Shown here: one piece after another, positions 1 to 5,925 of the stretch
Layout of the letters: every line of letters starts with the position of its first letter
Position numbering within the stretch: position 1 is the first letter of the stretch
Source of the DNA: an uncultured bacterium
GTDB taxonomy: Bacteria > Acidobacteriota > Thermoanaerobaculia > Multivoradales > JAHEKO01
Assembly (NCBI GenBank): GCA_938016625.1
Contig: CALILB010000075.1
Coordinates: forward strand, 1-6,469
Direction: 5' to 3'
Length of the DNA stretch: 6,469 bases
Program-made: the position numbers and the translations under genes
Notes under the pieces: model-generated
Told to the model about the DNA's origin: nothing
What the model saw: the letters and a program-made list of their open reading frames with translations, nothing else
The model's database searches: none

Positions 1-387
1 CTCAGCCACGAGACCGGAGTGTCCGAGAGGGATCTCTTGACGGTCTTTGGCCGGCATACGTTCGGCCGCTTTCTTGACCGGTTTCCCGAGCTCTTCGAGG
101 GTGTCGATTCTGCCGTCGAGTTTCTGAGGAGCATCGAGGACTACATCCACGTCGAGGTCAAGAAACTCTACCCGGACGCCGAGCTCCCGACCTTCACCTA
201 TGAGCCTTCGGAGCCCGGTTCCCTGGCAATGGTCTACCAGTCGCCACGGTGCCTAGCCGACTTCGCCAAGGGACTGATCGCGGGTTGTGTCGACCATTTT
301 GGGAGCCCGATGGACGTCGATATGACTCCCTTGGCCGACGACCACAGCGTCGTCCGTTTCATCGTGCGGCCTCGAGCCGGTTCATGA
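1..387 (+). CDS. H-NOX (heme NO/O2-binding) domain protein, 5' end outside window
   Basis: Gas-sensing heme protein of the H-NOX (HNOB) family, which binds NO and sometimes O2 and passes the signal to a partner encoded nearby. The reading frame is open from base 1, so the gene is cut by the window edge; the GTG at 19 lies inside the conserved TGVSERDLL segment and is not the start. 128 residues are visible of the usual ~180-190. Visible residue 50 (codon 148-150, in EDYIHVEVKK) sits where the proximal heme-ligating His lies (H102 in the Thermoanaerobacter protein). YQSPR at visible residues 79-83 (235-249) is the family's YxSxR motif, which holds the heme propionates. The fold then continues as DFAKGLIAG and a C-terminal beta strand. 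The distal pocket, which decides NO versus O2 selectivity, is mostly in the missing part. The stop TGA (385-387) overlaps the next gene's ATG, so the phosphatase downstream is the likely partner. Confidence 0.9.
   Translation, partial: LSHETGVSERDLLTVFGRHTFGRFLDRFPELFEGVDSAVEFLRSIEDYIHVEVKKLYPDAELPTFTYEPSEPGSLAMVYQSPRCLADFAKGLIAGCVDHFGSPMDVDMTPLADDHSVVRFIVRPRAGS
384..387 (+). promoter_or_regulatory. ATGA stop/start overlap, H-NOX to phosphatase
   Basis: The ATG of the phosphatase (384-386) and the TGA of H-NOX (385-387) share two bases. The bases just upstream (gcctcgagccggttc) contain no clear Shine-Dalgarno sequence, so the second gene is probably translated by ribosomes finishing H-NOX, giving coordinated synthesis of sensor and effector. 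The overlap is read directly; the coupling is inferred. Confidence 0.75.
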
Positions 388-2129
388 GTCTTGAAGAGAC
401 CCTTCGACGCCGGCTCGCACGGGAGCGGGCGGCAAGAGAGGAAGCCGAGAGGCTTCTCGAAGGGAAGAGTCGCGAGCTCTACGATGTCAACCTGCAGCTC
501 GAAGCACGACGCGCGACCCTCGAGCAGGCGGTCGGAGAGCGGACAGCCGAGCTCCAGGAGAGCGAGGCCCGAATCCGGGCGATACTCGAAGGTGCCGTCG
601 ACGGCATCATAACCATCGACAGCGGGGGTGCCATCGACTCGTTCAACGCCGCGGCATCCGAGATCTTCGGCTACGCTGCCGACGAGATCGTCGGCTGCAA
701 AGTCAATCGGCTGATGCCCGAACCCCATCACAGCCAGCACGACGATTACTTAGCAAGGTACATCGACGGAGGAGACCCAAAAGTGATCGGCACTGGGCGG
801 GAGGTAGTCGGCCTACGCAAGGACGGCGCCACTTTCCCGATGTACCTCTCGGTCAGCGAGGTGGTCTTCGGCGATCGGCAGCTTTTTACCGGGATCGTCC
901 ACGACCTGTCGGCCCGGAAGCGCACGGAGGTCGCCCTCGCCGAAGCGCGCCAGAGGGAGGCCGAGGTCGGCGGTCGCATCCAGCAGTCTTTGCTCTTCGG
1001 TCAGCCCCCGCTGGAAATGATGGGCCTCGACGTGGCGGCACTGACTATCCCATCGCAGAGCGTCGACGGCGACTTCTTCGATTTCTTCCGCAACGACGAC
1101 ATGTGTTTTGACTTGCTGATCGGTGACGTCATGGGGAAAGGTGTTGTCGCCGCCCTGATCGGAGCAGGAACCAAGGCGCACTTTCTGCGCGCGCTCAACA
1201 AGCTGACAACCGGCACCCGCCTGCCGCGGTTGGCGGCTGTCGTAGATTCCGTCTCCTCGGCCCTGACGCCCCAACTGATAGAGCTCGAGACCTTCGTGAC
1301 CACCCTTTACGCCCGCGTTAGCCGCGCCACAGGCAAGGTCGAGTTTGTCGATTGCGGCCACACCGGCCTGATCCACTGCTCGGCGAGCGGGGACCAATGC
1401 ACTGTCATCGAAGGTCACGACCTCCCGCTGGGAATTATCGAGGGCGAGTCCTTCCAACAGGTCGAGATCGATACGGAGACGGGAGACCTCCTACTGCTTT
1501 ACTCCGACGGCATCACCGAGGCTCGCTCGCCAAGCCAGGAGCAGTTCGGCACCGCTCGACTGCAGGATTGTGTGCGTCGCCACCGGCACCTCGGCGCCCA
1601 GGCGGTAGTCGACGAGATTCGCACCACACTCGTCGAGTTCTCGGGTGGGGAGGAGTTCGACGACGACTTCACGTGTGTCGCCATCAAGATGGAACCGCCG
1701 GCTCCCGAGAAAATCCGCATGTCCAGCGAGCTGACGCTGACCAGCGATGTGAGCGAGTTGGGGCGGCTGCGGACCTTCGTGGGCGAGGCGGTTTCTGAGT
1801 CCGACATCGAAGACCTCGGCTGGCAAGCCGAGCTGGTAACAGCCGTCAACGAAGTGGTGACCAACGTCATGCGACATGCCTACCATGGTCAGCCCGGTAA
1901 ACCGATCCGCATAGAGTTGGAAATGTACCCGAGCGAGGCTGTAGTCCGCATCTGCCATCGCGGGATCGGACTCAAGCGTCACTCGGTGCCGAGTCCGTCG
2001 CTCGACGGGACCGAGGACGGGGGCTTCGGACTCTTCCTGGTCGACCGTATGGTCGACCGCATCGCCTATTATCAGAACGAGGCCGGCGACGATTGCATTC
2101 TGCTTGTAAAGAAAGTAACCCGCCCATGA
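384..2129 (+). CDS. Heme-PAS / PP2C (RsbU/SpoIIE-type) phosphatase / HATPase fusion, partner-switch regulator
   Basis: 581-residue cytoplasmic regulator predicted to dephosphorylate an anti-anti-sigma (STAS) protein in response to a heme-bound gas. Residues 1-65 are a charged coiled coil. Residues ~62-178 are a PAS domain closely resembling FixL: with the heme His at H119 (SQHDDY), R125, D131, R139, L155 and V157 fall at the same spacing as FixL R206, D212, R220, L236 and I238. A signalling helix (~178-203) leads to a PP2C/SpoIIE domain (~204-436) with SVDGDFFD (D230, D233), GDVMGKG (247-253), GHTG (325), YSDG (D375) and DDFT (D427, D428), so all metal-binding positions look intact. Residues ~447-575 are an RsbW/SpoIIAB-like HATPase domain with a good N box (E490, N494, H498) and G2 box (GGFGL, 546-550), but the G1 box reads HRGIG, with H525 where Asp is expected. 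The ATG at 384 is chosen over the upstream frame extension because it begins at the coiled coil and overlaps the H-NOX stop (ATGA); there is no clear Shine-Dalgarno, so translation is probably coupled. Confidence 0.93.
   Translation: MSLEETLRRRLARERAAREEAERLLEGKSRELYDVNLQLEARRATLEQAVGERTAELQESEARIRAILEGAVDGIITIDSGGAIDSFNAAASEIFGYAADEIVGCKVNRLMPEPHHSQHDDYLARYIDGGDPKVIGTGREVVGLRKDGATFPMYLSVSEVVFGDRQLFTGIVHDLSARKRTEVALAEARQREAEVGGRIQQSLLFGQPPLEMMGLDVAALTIPSQSVDGDFFDFFRNDDMCFDLLIGDVMGKGVVAALIGAGTKAHFLRALNKLTTGTRLPRLAAVVDSVSSALTPQLIELETFVTTLYARVSRATGKVEFVDCGHTGLIHCSASGDQCTVIEGHDLPLGIIEGESFQQVEIDTETGDLLLLYSDGITEARSPSQEQFGTARLQDCVRRHRHLGAQAVVDEIRTTLVEFSGGEEFDDDFTCVAIKMEPPAPEKIRMSSELTLTSDVSELGRLRTFVGEAVSESDIEDLGWQAELVTAVNEVVTNVMRHAYHGQPGKPIRIELEMYPSEAVVRICHRGIGLKRHSVPSPSLDGTEDGGFGLFLVDRMVDRIAYYQNEAGDDCILLVKKVTRP
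2126..2129 (+). promoter_or_regulatory. ATGA stop/start overlap, phosphatase to STAS
   Basis: The STAS ATG (2126-2128) overlaps the phosphatase TGA (2127-2129). The region before it (aaagaaagtaacccgccc) has only a weak purine stretch. The same arrangement as at the upstream junction suggests one polycistronic unit with all three proteins made in a linked ratio. Confidence 0.75.
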
Positions 2130-2488
2130 AGAAGGTCACCCACACCAATGACGGTACGAACACTATTATCGAGCTGCGTGTCCGGGATCTCGACGTTGGA
2201 GCGGTCGCAGAGATCAAGACCGAGCTCGAATCCGCTATCGGCAAGGCGCCTCGCCTCATTCTAGATCTCGAGGAGGTCGAGTTCATGGACAGCTCAGGCG
2301 CCGGTCTCCTCGTGTGGCTCTGGCGCAGACTGCGCGCAAGCGAGTCGGAATTAGTGATTTGCGGCTTATCGCAGCAGGTGCGAGTGGTCCTCGATAGCCT
2401 GAATTTCAGTAGGCTTTTCACCATTGTCGAGGACTGCGAACAGGGTGCGGGGACCGACCCCATAGAGGGCGGCCGCGATTCTCGCTGA
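2126..2488 (+). CDS. STAS-domain anti-anti-sigma factor (SpoIIAA/RsbV family)
   Basis: 120-residue single-domain STAS protein. In partner switching, the unphosphorylated STAS protein captures an anti-sigma HATPase kinase and frees its sigma factor; phosphorylation by the kinase switches it off and a PP2C phosphatase switches it back on. MDSSGAG at residues 54-60 matches the SpoIIAA DSSG motif, making S57 the equivalent of SpoIIAA S58. It is preceded by the typical LILDLEEVEFMD strand (44-55) and followed by the LLVWLWRRLR helix; length is normal for the family. The ATG overlaps the phosphatase stop (ATGA, 2126-2129) and lacks a strong ribosome binding site, pointing to coupled translation. 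The cognate substrate relation with the adjacent PP2C/HATPase protein is inferred from the overlap. No sigma factor gene lies in the window. The last ~15 residues are polar and probably disordered. Confidence 0.93.
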   Translation: MKKVTHTNDGTNTIIELRVRDLDVGAVAEIKTELESAIGKAPRLILDLEEVEFMDSSGAGLLVWLWRRLRASESELVICGLSQQVRVVLDSLNFSRLFTIVEDCEQGAGTDPIEGGRDSR

Positions 2489-2734
2489 TCCCAAGCGCCA
2501 CATCGGACCATTATTCGCAGGACAGCAGGGCGAGCACAGAGCCTGACGGCGCGCTGTGGCTCACTCGAGGCCTCCTCCAGAGGTATTCGCGGCAGGCCCA
2601 AGTGGTACTGATAAAGGGAAGCCCCTGGAGGAAGCAGTACATGAGCTCAGAAACCGTCGCCGAGTCGCCGCTGTCTCCTTCGAATCGCAACCAGTACCTT
2701 CCCAGCCCCGACCCAACAGGATCTGGAGCACAGG
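2489..2734 (+). other. Gap between STAS gene and phosphorylase relic
   Basis: About 246 bases with no supported intact gene. An ATG at 2641 preceded by GGAGGA (2627-2632) opens a frame (MSSETVAESP...) whose PSPDP stretch ends just before the phosphorylase homology begins in another frame. This could be the original start of the phosphorylase gene, now separated by a frameshift near 2715. The short frames here are otherwise unrecognisable, and I see no convincing terminator or promoter. Confidence 0.4.
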
Positions 2735-3441
2735 ATGCTGGCGCGACTCGAGCTCCTCTACGGTCCGGAGACGGCTCCGGCGGTGCACCGGGAGCTCATC
2801 CGTCTGATCAGGGTGCACCGGGCTCACGCCACGCCTGAGCTCGACGCCGAGGAGAGAGCTTTCGAGCCACAACGCCGTTACGACGAGACCGACGTCGTGC
2901 TGATCACCTACGGAGATCTCCTGGTGTCGGACACCCGCTCGCCGCTCCAGACGTTGGCGGATTTCACCGAGGTGTTCTTCCGTGGCATCGTCACTACCCT
3001 GCACATCCTGCCGTTCTTTCCCCACTCCTCGGACCGGGGTTTCTCCGTCACTTCCTACACCGATGTCGACCCCCGACTGGGAACGTGGGACGAGATCGAC
3101 CAACTCAGCTGCCCAGTTTCTTTGAACTGCGCACCGATGTTGAATCAGCGCAGCGCGACGGCTGCCGGCGCAGCATCAACCGATCCGCGATCGACGAGCG
3201 AGCTGGGGTCTGCGGTGGTCGCCGTACGCCGAGACCCGCCAGGGGGGGGCGGCCGGTTCTGGCGCTCGTCAACGTCACCGATAGACCCATCAGGCTGAGC
3301 GTTCTGCTCGCCGAAGCGGGACTGGAACCGGGAGAGGCCGTCGACCTCGTTACCGGAAGCACCCACACGGTCGAGGGCCCGATCTGGCCTGTCGAGCTCG
3401 AGCCCTACCAGGTGGCCTGGTTTCGAAACCATAGGAGTTGA
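2735..3441 (+). pseudogene. Sucrose/glucosylglycerate phosphorylase-like (GH13_18) gene with internal deletion and frameshifts
   Basis: Relic of a glycoside phosphorylase that would split an alpha-glucoside with phosphate to give glucose-1-phosphate. The frame from ATG 2735 (GGAG at 2725-2728) gives ~125 residues matching the family N-terminus: LELLYG (5-10), DVVLITYGD (53-61), PLQTLADF (70-77), LHILPFFPHSSD (89-100), GFSV (102-105) and DPRLGTWDEID (112-122). Homology stops near 3109. A short piece in another frame contains RSINR (3169-3183), like the conserved (R/A)INR stretch near the C-terminal side of the family barrel. GSAVVAVRRDPP follows in the first frame up to a run of eight G (3242-3249). 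The C-terminal beta domain, VLALVNVTDRPI...LEPYQVAWF, then continues in the second frame to the TGA at 3439. Intact members are ~490-590 residues; here ~235 codons remain, and the catalytic Asp and Glu of the barrel are absent. Neither fragment should be an active enzyme. The exact substrate of the ancestor cannot be told. Confidence 0.85.
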
Positions 3442-3452
3442 CCTCCTTTTCT
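3433..3452 (+). terminator. Possible weak intrinsic terminator after the phosphorylase relic
   Basis: AGGAG (3433-3437), loop TTGAC, CTCCT (3443-3447), then TTTCT. The 5-bp stem with a short T tract directly overlaps the stop codon of the relic and lies in a convergent gene gap, which suits a terminator for the plus-strand unit. The stem is short and only partly GC, so strength is doubtful. Confidence 0.35.
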
Positions 3453-3458
3453 GAGGAC

Positions 3459-3474
3459 CGGACCGGCCGGTCCG
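3459..3474. repeat. Perfect 16-bp palindrome in convergent gap
   Basis: CGGACCGGCCGGTCCG is its own reverse complement. Flanking GACC (3456-3459) and GGTC (3476-3479) could lengthen the stem with a two-base bulge. It sits between converging transcription units. No T tract follows on either strand, so it is not a canonical intrinsic terminator; a bidirectional stem-loop or a protein-binding site are both possible. Confidence 0.5.
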
Positions 3475-3528
3475 CGGTCATCGCTATCGTCGGCTGTCAG
3501 GTGTTTCCATGCGCCGACACTGCCACTT

Positions 3529-3548
3529 CCGAGGACCAACGGCCTCGG
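3529..3548. repeat. Inverted repeat CCGAGG-8-CCTCGG downstream of the uridylyltransferase gene
   Basis: A 6-bp perfect GC-rich stem (3529-3534 with 3543-3548) and an 8-base loop lie about 55 bases beyond the uridylyltransferase stop on the minus strand. It could act in transcript 3'-end formation for either converging unit, but lacks a T run on both sides. Confidence 0.3.
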
Positions 3549-3602
3549 CTTCTGCTGGATCTTGCCGGGAAGAAAAGATGTGGGGAACGGGCCGGAGGTG
3601 GG

Positions 3603-5018
3603 TCAAGCCCGCGGATCGTTCTGCGGTAGCTCGAGCTCTCCAGTTACCCGACTGCTCGCGACAAGGACGGCCGCGCCCCGGTCGACGCGGATCCGGACGT
3701 CGCCTTCGAGCACCACGCCCGCCTGGAAATCCACGTCGCCCTGGATCTCCAGTGAGGAGCACGCCCGGAGGCTCGGCGGTCCGGCTGCAAAACGTCGCTC
3801 GAACGAATCGACCATGCCGTAGAAGCGGCTGTCGAGAACGATCGTCGGCGGTGATGTTCGCGACGGGTGGAGCGTCACTCTCGAATCGTCGGTCAGAACG
3901 AAGGCGTCCGACCGCACTCCCAACAGATCGTTGGTGGTCTTGACCGGAGAGAATCGCGACCGGTCGACGCGCACGGCCTCGGCGCGGGGGAATAGCGTCA
4001 GCGCCGAGCCCATGGCCGTCTCCAGCTGAATCACCGCTGGTGAGTCGGGGTCTCGCGGATCGAGGTTCTTGCGGTTGAAGAGGGTGTCGAGGGGCAGGAC
4101 ACCGTGGTGCTCATCGAGCAGGCTCCGCAGACTGGGCAAGCGAACCCATATGCTGTTGGTATTGAAGTAACGATAGAGCTCGACATCCTGGAACTCCTCG
4201 ACTTCATCCTCGGGACACTGGGCGGACTCGCGCAGTGCCAGCCGTCCATCACGCCGTCGACAGAGATGCCCTCCTTTGCGGTCGGCGGGTGTCCGATCTG
4301 CCACCTCCATCAGAAAGTCCAAGCGGTTGTCGATCATATAGCCGAGAATCAACGGGTCGAGCACGGCACCGAGATTGTCCGCGTTCGAGATGAAGGCGTA
4401 CTCGACGCCTCTTTCGAGGAGGTCGTCGAGGAGACCGGAAGTGGCGAGCGCCGTATAAACATCACCATGCCCCGGCGGGCACCACTCGAGCTCTGAATCC
4501 GACGCATGTCGGGCCGGACGGAGGCTGTCGGCGAAGACCTTGGGGACCTTGTGTTGTAGAAAGCCCGACGGTAGGCCCTCCATCGCCAGGCCCGGGTAGC
4601 CCGAGAGCGCGCGCTCGGCATCGTCTGCTGTCCGAAAGCTGTTCATCAGTAGCAGGGGAAACGAGACCCCGGTCGCCTCGCGCATGGCGAGGACCTGGCG
4701 CGCGATCAGATCGAGAAAGCTGAGCTCGCCGCGGACCTTGAGAAGTGACTTGGCGCGCTCCAGACCCATGGAAGTGCCGAGACCACCGTTGAGCTTGATC
4801 ACCGCTACGGCTCCGAGGGCGGCGGTGCCCGTGGCCCGATGGGTCTGCAGCCGGCTGCCGTCGGCAAGCTCAGACACCGGTTCGATACCTCTCCGGTCGA
4901 CGGTTCCTTGCTCACCCGACACCAGACGACGGTAGTGGTGGCAGAACGTCTGTATCACCGCATCGGCGAGCCCTTCGCCCCTCATCTTGTTGACGATTTC
5001 AGCTGTCCAATCCCTCAT
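3603..5018 (-). CDS. UTP--glucose-1-phosphate uridylyltransferase, UDPGP (eukaryotic-type) family
   Basis: Makes UDP-glucose and pyrophosphate from UTP and glucose-1-phosphate in the cytoplasm, feeding glycan, envelope or storage-sugar synthesis. 471 residues, normal for the UDPGP family and unrelated in type to bacterial GalU. Motifs in order: nucleotide-binding KLNGGLGTSMG (75-85) followed by AKS (89-91, usually PKS); PPGHGD (181-186); NADNLGA (212-218); RKGGHL (247-252); YFNTNSIWV (284-292); ETAMGSAL (333-340); FSPVKTTNDLL (356-366); and a C-terminal beta-helix-like segment (~423-462). The start at 5018 has GGGAG (5024-5028) five bases upstream and begins at the family N-terminal helix. 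The frame stays open further upstream into uppP, but that part does not resemble the family. It lies 109 bases downstream of uppP on the same strand and is probably cotranscribed with it. Nothing looks damaged. Which pathway uses the UDP-glucose is not shown here. Confidence 0.94.
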   Translation of the reverse strand: MRDWTAEIVNKMRGEGLADAVIQTFCHHYRRLVSGEQGTVDRRGIEPVSELADGSRLQTHRATGTAALGAVAVIKLNGGLGTSMGLERAKSLLKVRGELSFLDLIARQVLAMREATGVSFPLLLMNSFRTADDAERALSGYPGLAMEGLPSGFLQHKVPKVFADSLRPARHASDSELEWCPPGHGDVYTALATSGLLDDLLERGVEYAFISNADNLGAVLDPLILGYMIDNRLDFLMEVADRTPADRKGGHLCRRRDGRLALRESAQCPEDEVEEFQDVELYRYFNTNSIWVRLPSLRSLLDEHHGVLPLDTLFNRKNLDPRDPDSPAVIQLETAMGSALTLFPRAEAVRVDRSRFSPVKTTNDLLGVRSDAFVLTDDSRVTLHPSRTSPPTIVLDSRFYGMVDSFERRFAAGPPSLRACSSLEIQGDVDFQAGVVLEGDVRIRVDRGAAVLVASSRVTGELELPQNDPRA

Positions 5019-5127
5019 TTCATCTCCCAGCGCGGCGTTGCGGCCGTTGTTCGGACTGTTTGACTGCCATCTTTCGGTACCACGAGCAGTGACGGTTGAT
5101 TCGTCCTCGATCGCCGGTCGACGGTTA
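5019..5127 (-). other. Spacer between uppP and the uridylyltransferase gene
   Basis: 109 bases with no gene of their own. The only supported element is the uridylyltransferase Shine-Dalgarno GGGAG at 5024-5028 (minus strand). No terminator hairpin with a T run is visible, which is compatible with readthrough from uppP. Confidence 0.5.
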
Positions 5128-5925
5128 CTATCCGATGCCCACGGAGCCGGCGATCGATACGACGCCGATCGTCCAGCAGTAGAGTGCAAACCAGTGCATC
5201 TTCCCGCGCTGCACGACCCGGACCAGAAGTCTGAGTGCGACGTAGCCGGTGATAGCAGCCGACGTGCCGCCGACCAGCAGAGGAGTGACGTCGCTCGCTT
5301 GAAGCTCGCCGACATTTGCCATCTGCAGGACGAGCGCTCCGAGAATCGCGGGAATCGAGAGTAGGAATGAGAGGCGGGCTGCAAGGTCCCGGCCGAGCCC
5401 GAGAAGGAGTCCGACGCTGATTGTCGCCCCAGACCGGCTGATTCCCGGGATAATGGCGATGGCCTGCGCCACGCCGACAACAAAGGCGGTGAGTAGGCCT
5501 CGGCTCTCGAGGGTTCGCTTACCGTCTGGGATCAGCGCCGTGAGCATCAGCAGCGCGCCTGTCACCAGCAACGCCACGCCGACCGTGAGGGTCGAAGCAT
5601 AGAGAGCCTCGAACGCGTCACGAAACAGAAGTCCGACTACAGCTGCTGGAACGACTCCGACCAAGAGCAGGACGATGAGTCGGCGACCCCGGCGATCGTG
5701 GTTGCGACCCGGCAAGACGCTCGAGGCCATGAGGCGCAGGTCCTCGGCAAACACGACAAAGACCGCCAAAAGCGTTCCGACGTGCACCGCCACATCGAAG
5801 AGCAAATGCGGCTCCGTAAGGCCAAGCATGCGTTGGCCCAGGACCAGATGGCCCGACGAGCTCACGGGCAGAAACTCCGTCAGCCCTTGGATCACACCGA
5901 GTAGCAGGGACTGTGTCCAATCCAT
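5128..5925 (-). CDS. uppP: Undecaprenyl-diphosphatase UppP (BacA family)
   Basis: Integral membrane enzyme that removes a phosphate from undecaprenyl diphosphate, recycling the lipid carrier for peptidoglycan and other surface polymers; overproduction is known to give bacitracin resistance. 265 residues, close to the ~270 of E. coli UppP, with multiple hydrophobic segments through to the C-terminus. The first signature reads QGLTEFLPVSSSGH (residues 13-26), with Q13 and E17 as the (E/Q)xxxE pair and H26 as the catalytic-site His. The second signature is PGISRSGAT (160-168) with R164. The ATG at 5925 is preferred: GGAG (5932-5935) is six bases upstream and MDWTQSLLLG is a typical family start. 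A TTG four codons earlier (5937) would place the ribosome binding site inside the gene. It is followed on the same strand by the uridylyltransferase gene. Confidence 0.96.
   Translation of the reverse strand: MDWTQSLLLGVIQGLTEFLPVSSSGHLVLGQRMLGLTEPHLLFDVAVHVGTLLAVFVVFAEDLRLMASSVLPGRNHDRRGRRLIVLLLVGVVPAAVVGLLFRDAFEALYASTLTVGVALLVTGALLMLTALIPDGKRTLESRGLLTAFVVGVAQAIAIIPGISRSGATISVGLLLGLGRDLAARLSFLLSIPAILGALVLQMANVGELQASDVTPLLVGGTSAAITGYVALRLLVRVVQRGKMHWFALYCWTIGVVSIAGSVGIG

Noticed and set aside
249..383. Upstream extension of the phosphatase frame to 249, adding 45 residues
   Set aside because: It runs through the well-conserved H-NOX coding sequence in another frame, is rich in Arg/Pro with no domain likeness, and the ATG at 384 gives the standard ATGA overlap.
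813..1457. 214-codon open frame on the minus strand
   Set aside because: It lies entirely antisense to the PAS/PP2C region with its intact motifs, and its translation resembles no known family.
1972..2601. 209-codon minus-strand frame across the STAS gene
   Set aside because: Arg/Ser-rich shadow opposite the HATPase and STAS coding sequences.
2602..2838. Small plus-strand gene starting at 2602 or 2641
   Set aside because: The ATG at 2641 has a good Shine-Dalgarno, but the frame becomes Gly/Pro/Ser-rich shadow over the phosphorylase homology; better read as the possible old start of that pseudogene.
3442..3602. Short open frames in the convergent gap
   Set aside because: All are short, Arg-rich and overlap inverted repeats; no family likeness.
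5019..5483. Upstream extension of the uridylyltransferase frame by 155 codons
   Set aside because: It overlaps the end of uppP on the same strand, has the Ser/Arg-rich composition of an out-of-frame shadow in GC-rich DNA, and a good ribosome binding site and family start exist at 5018.
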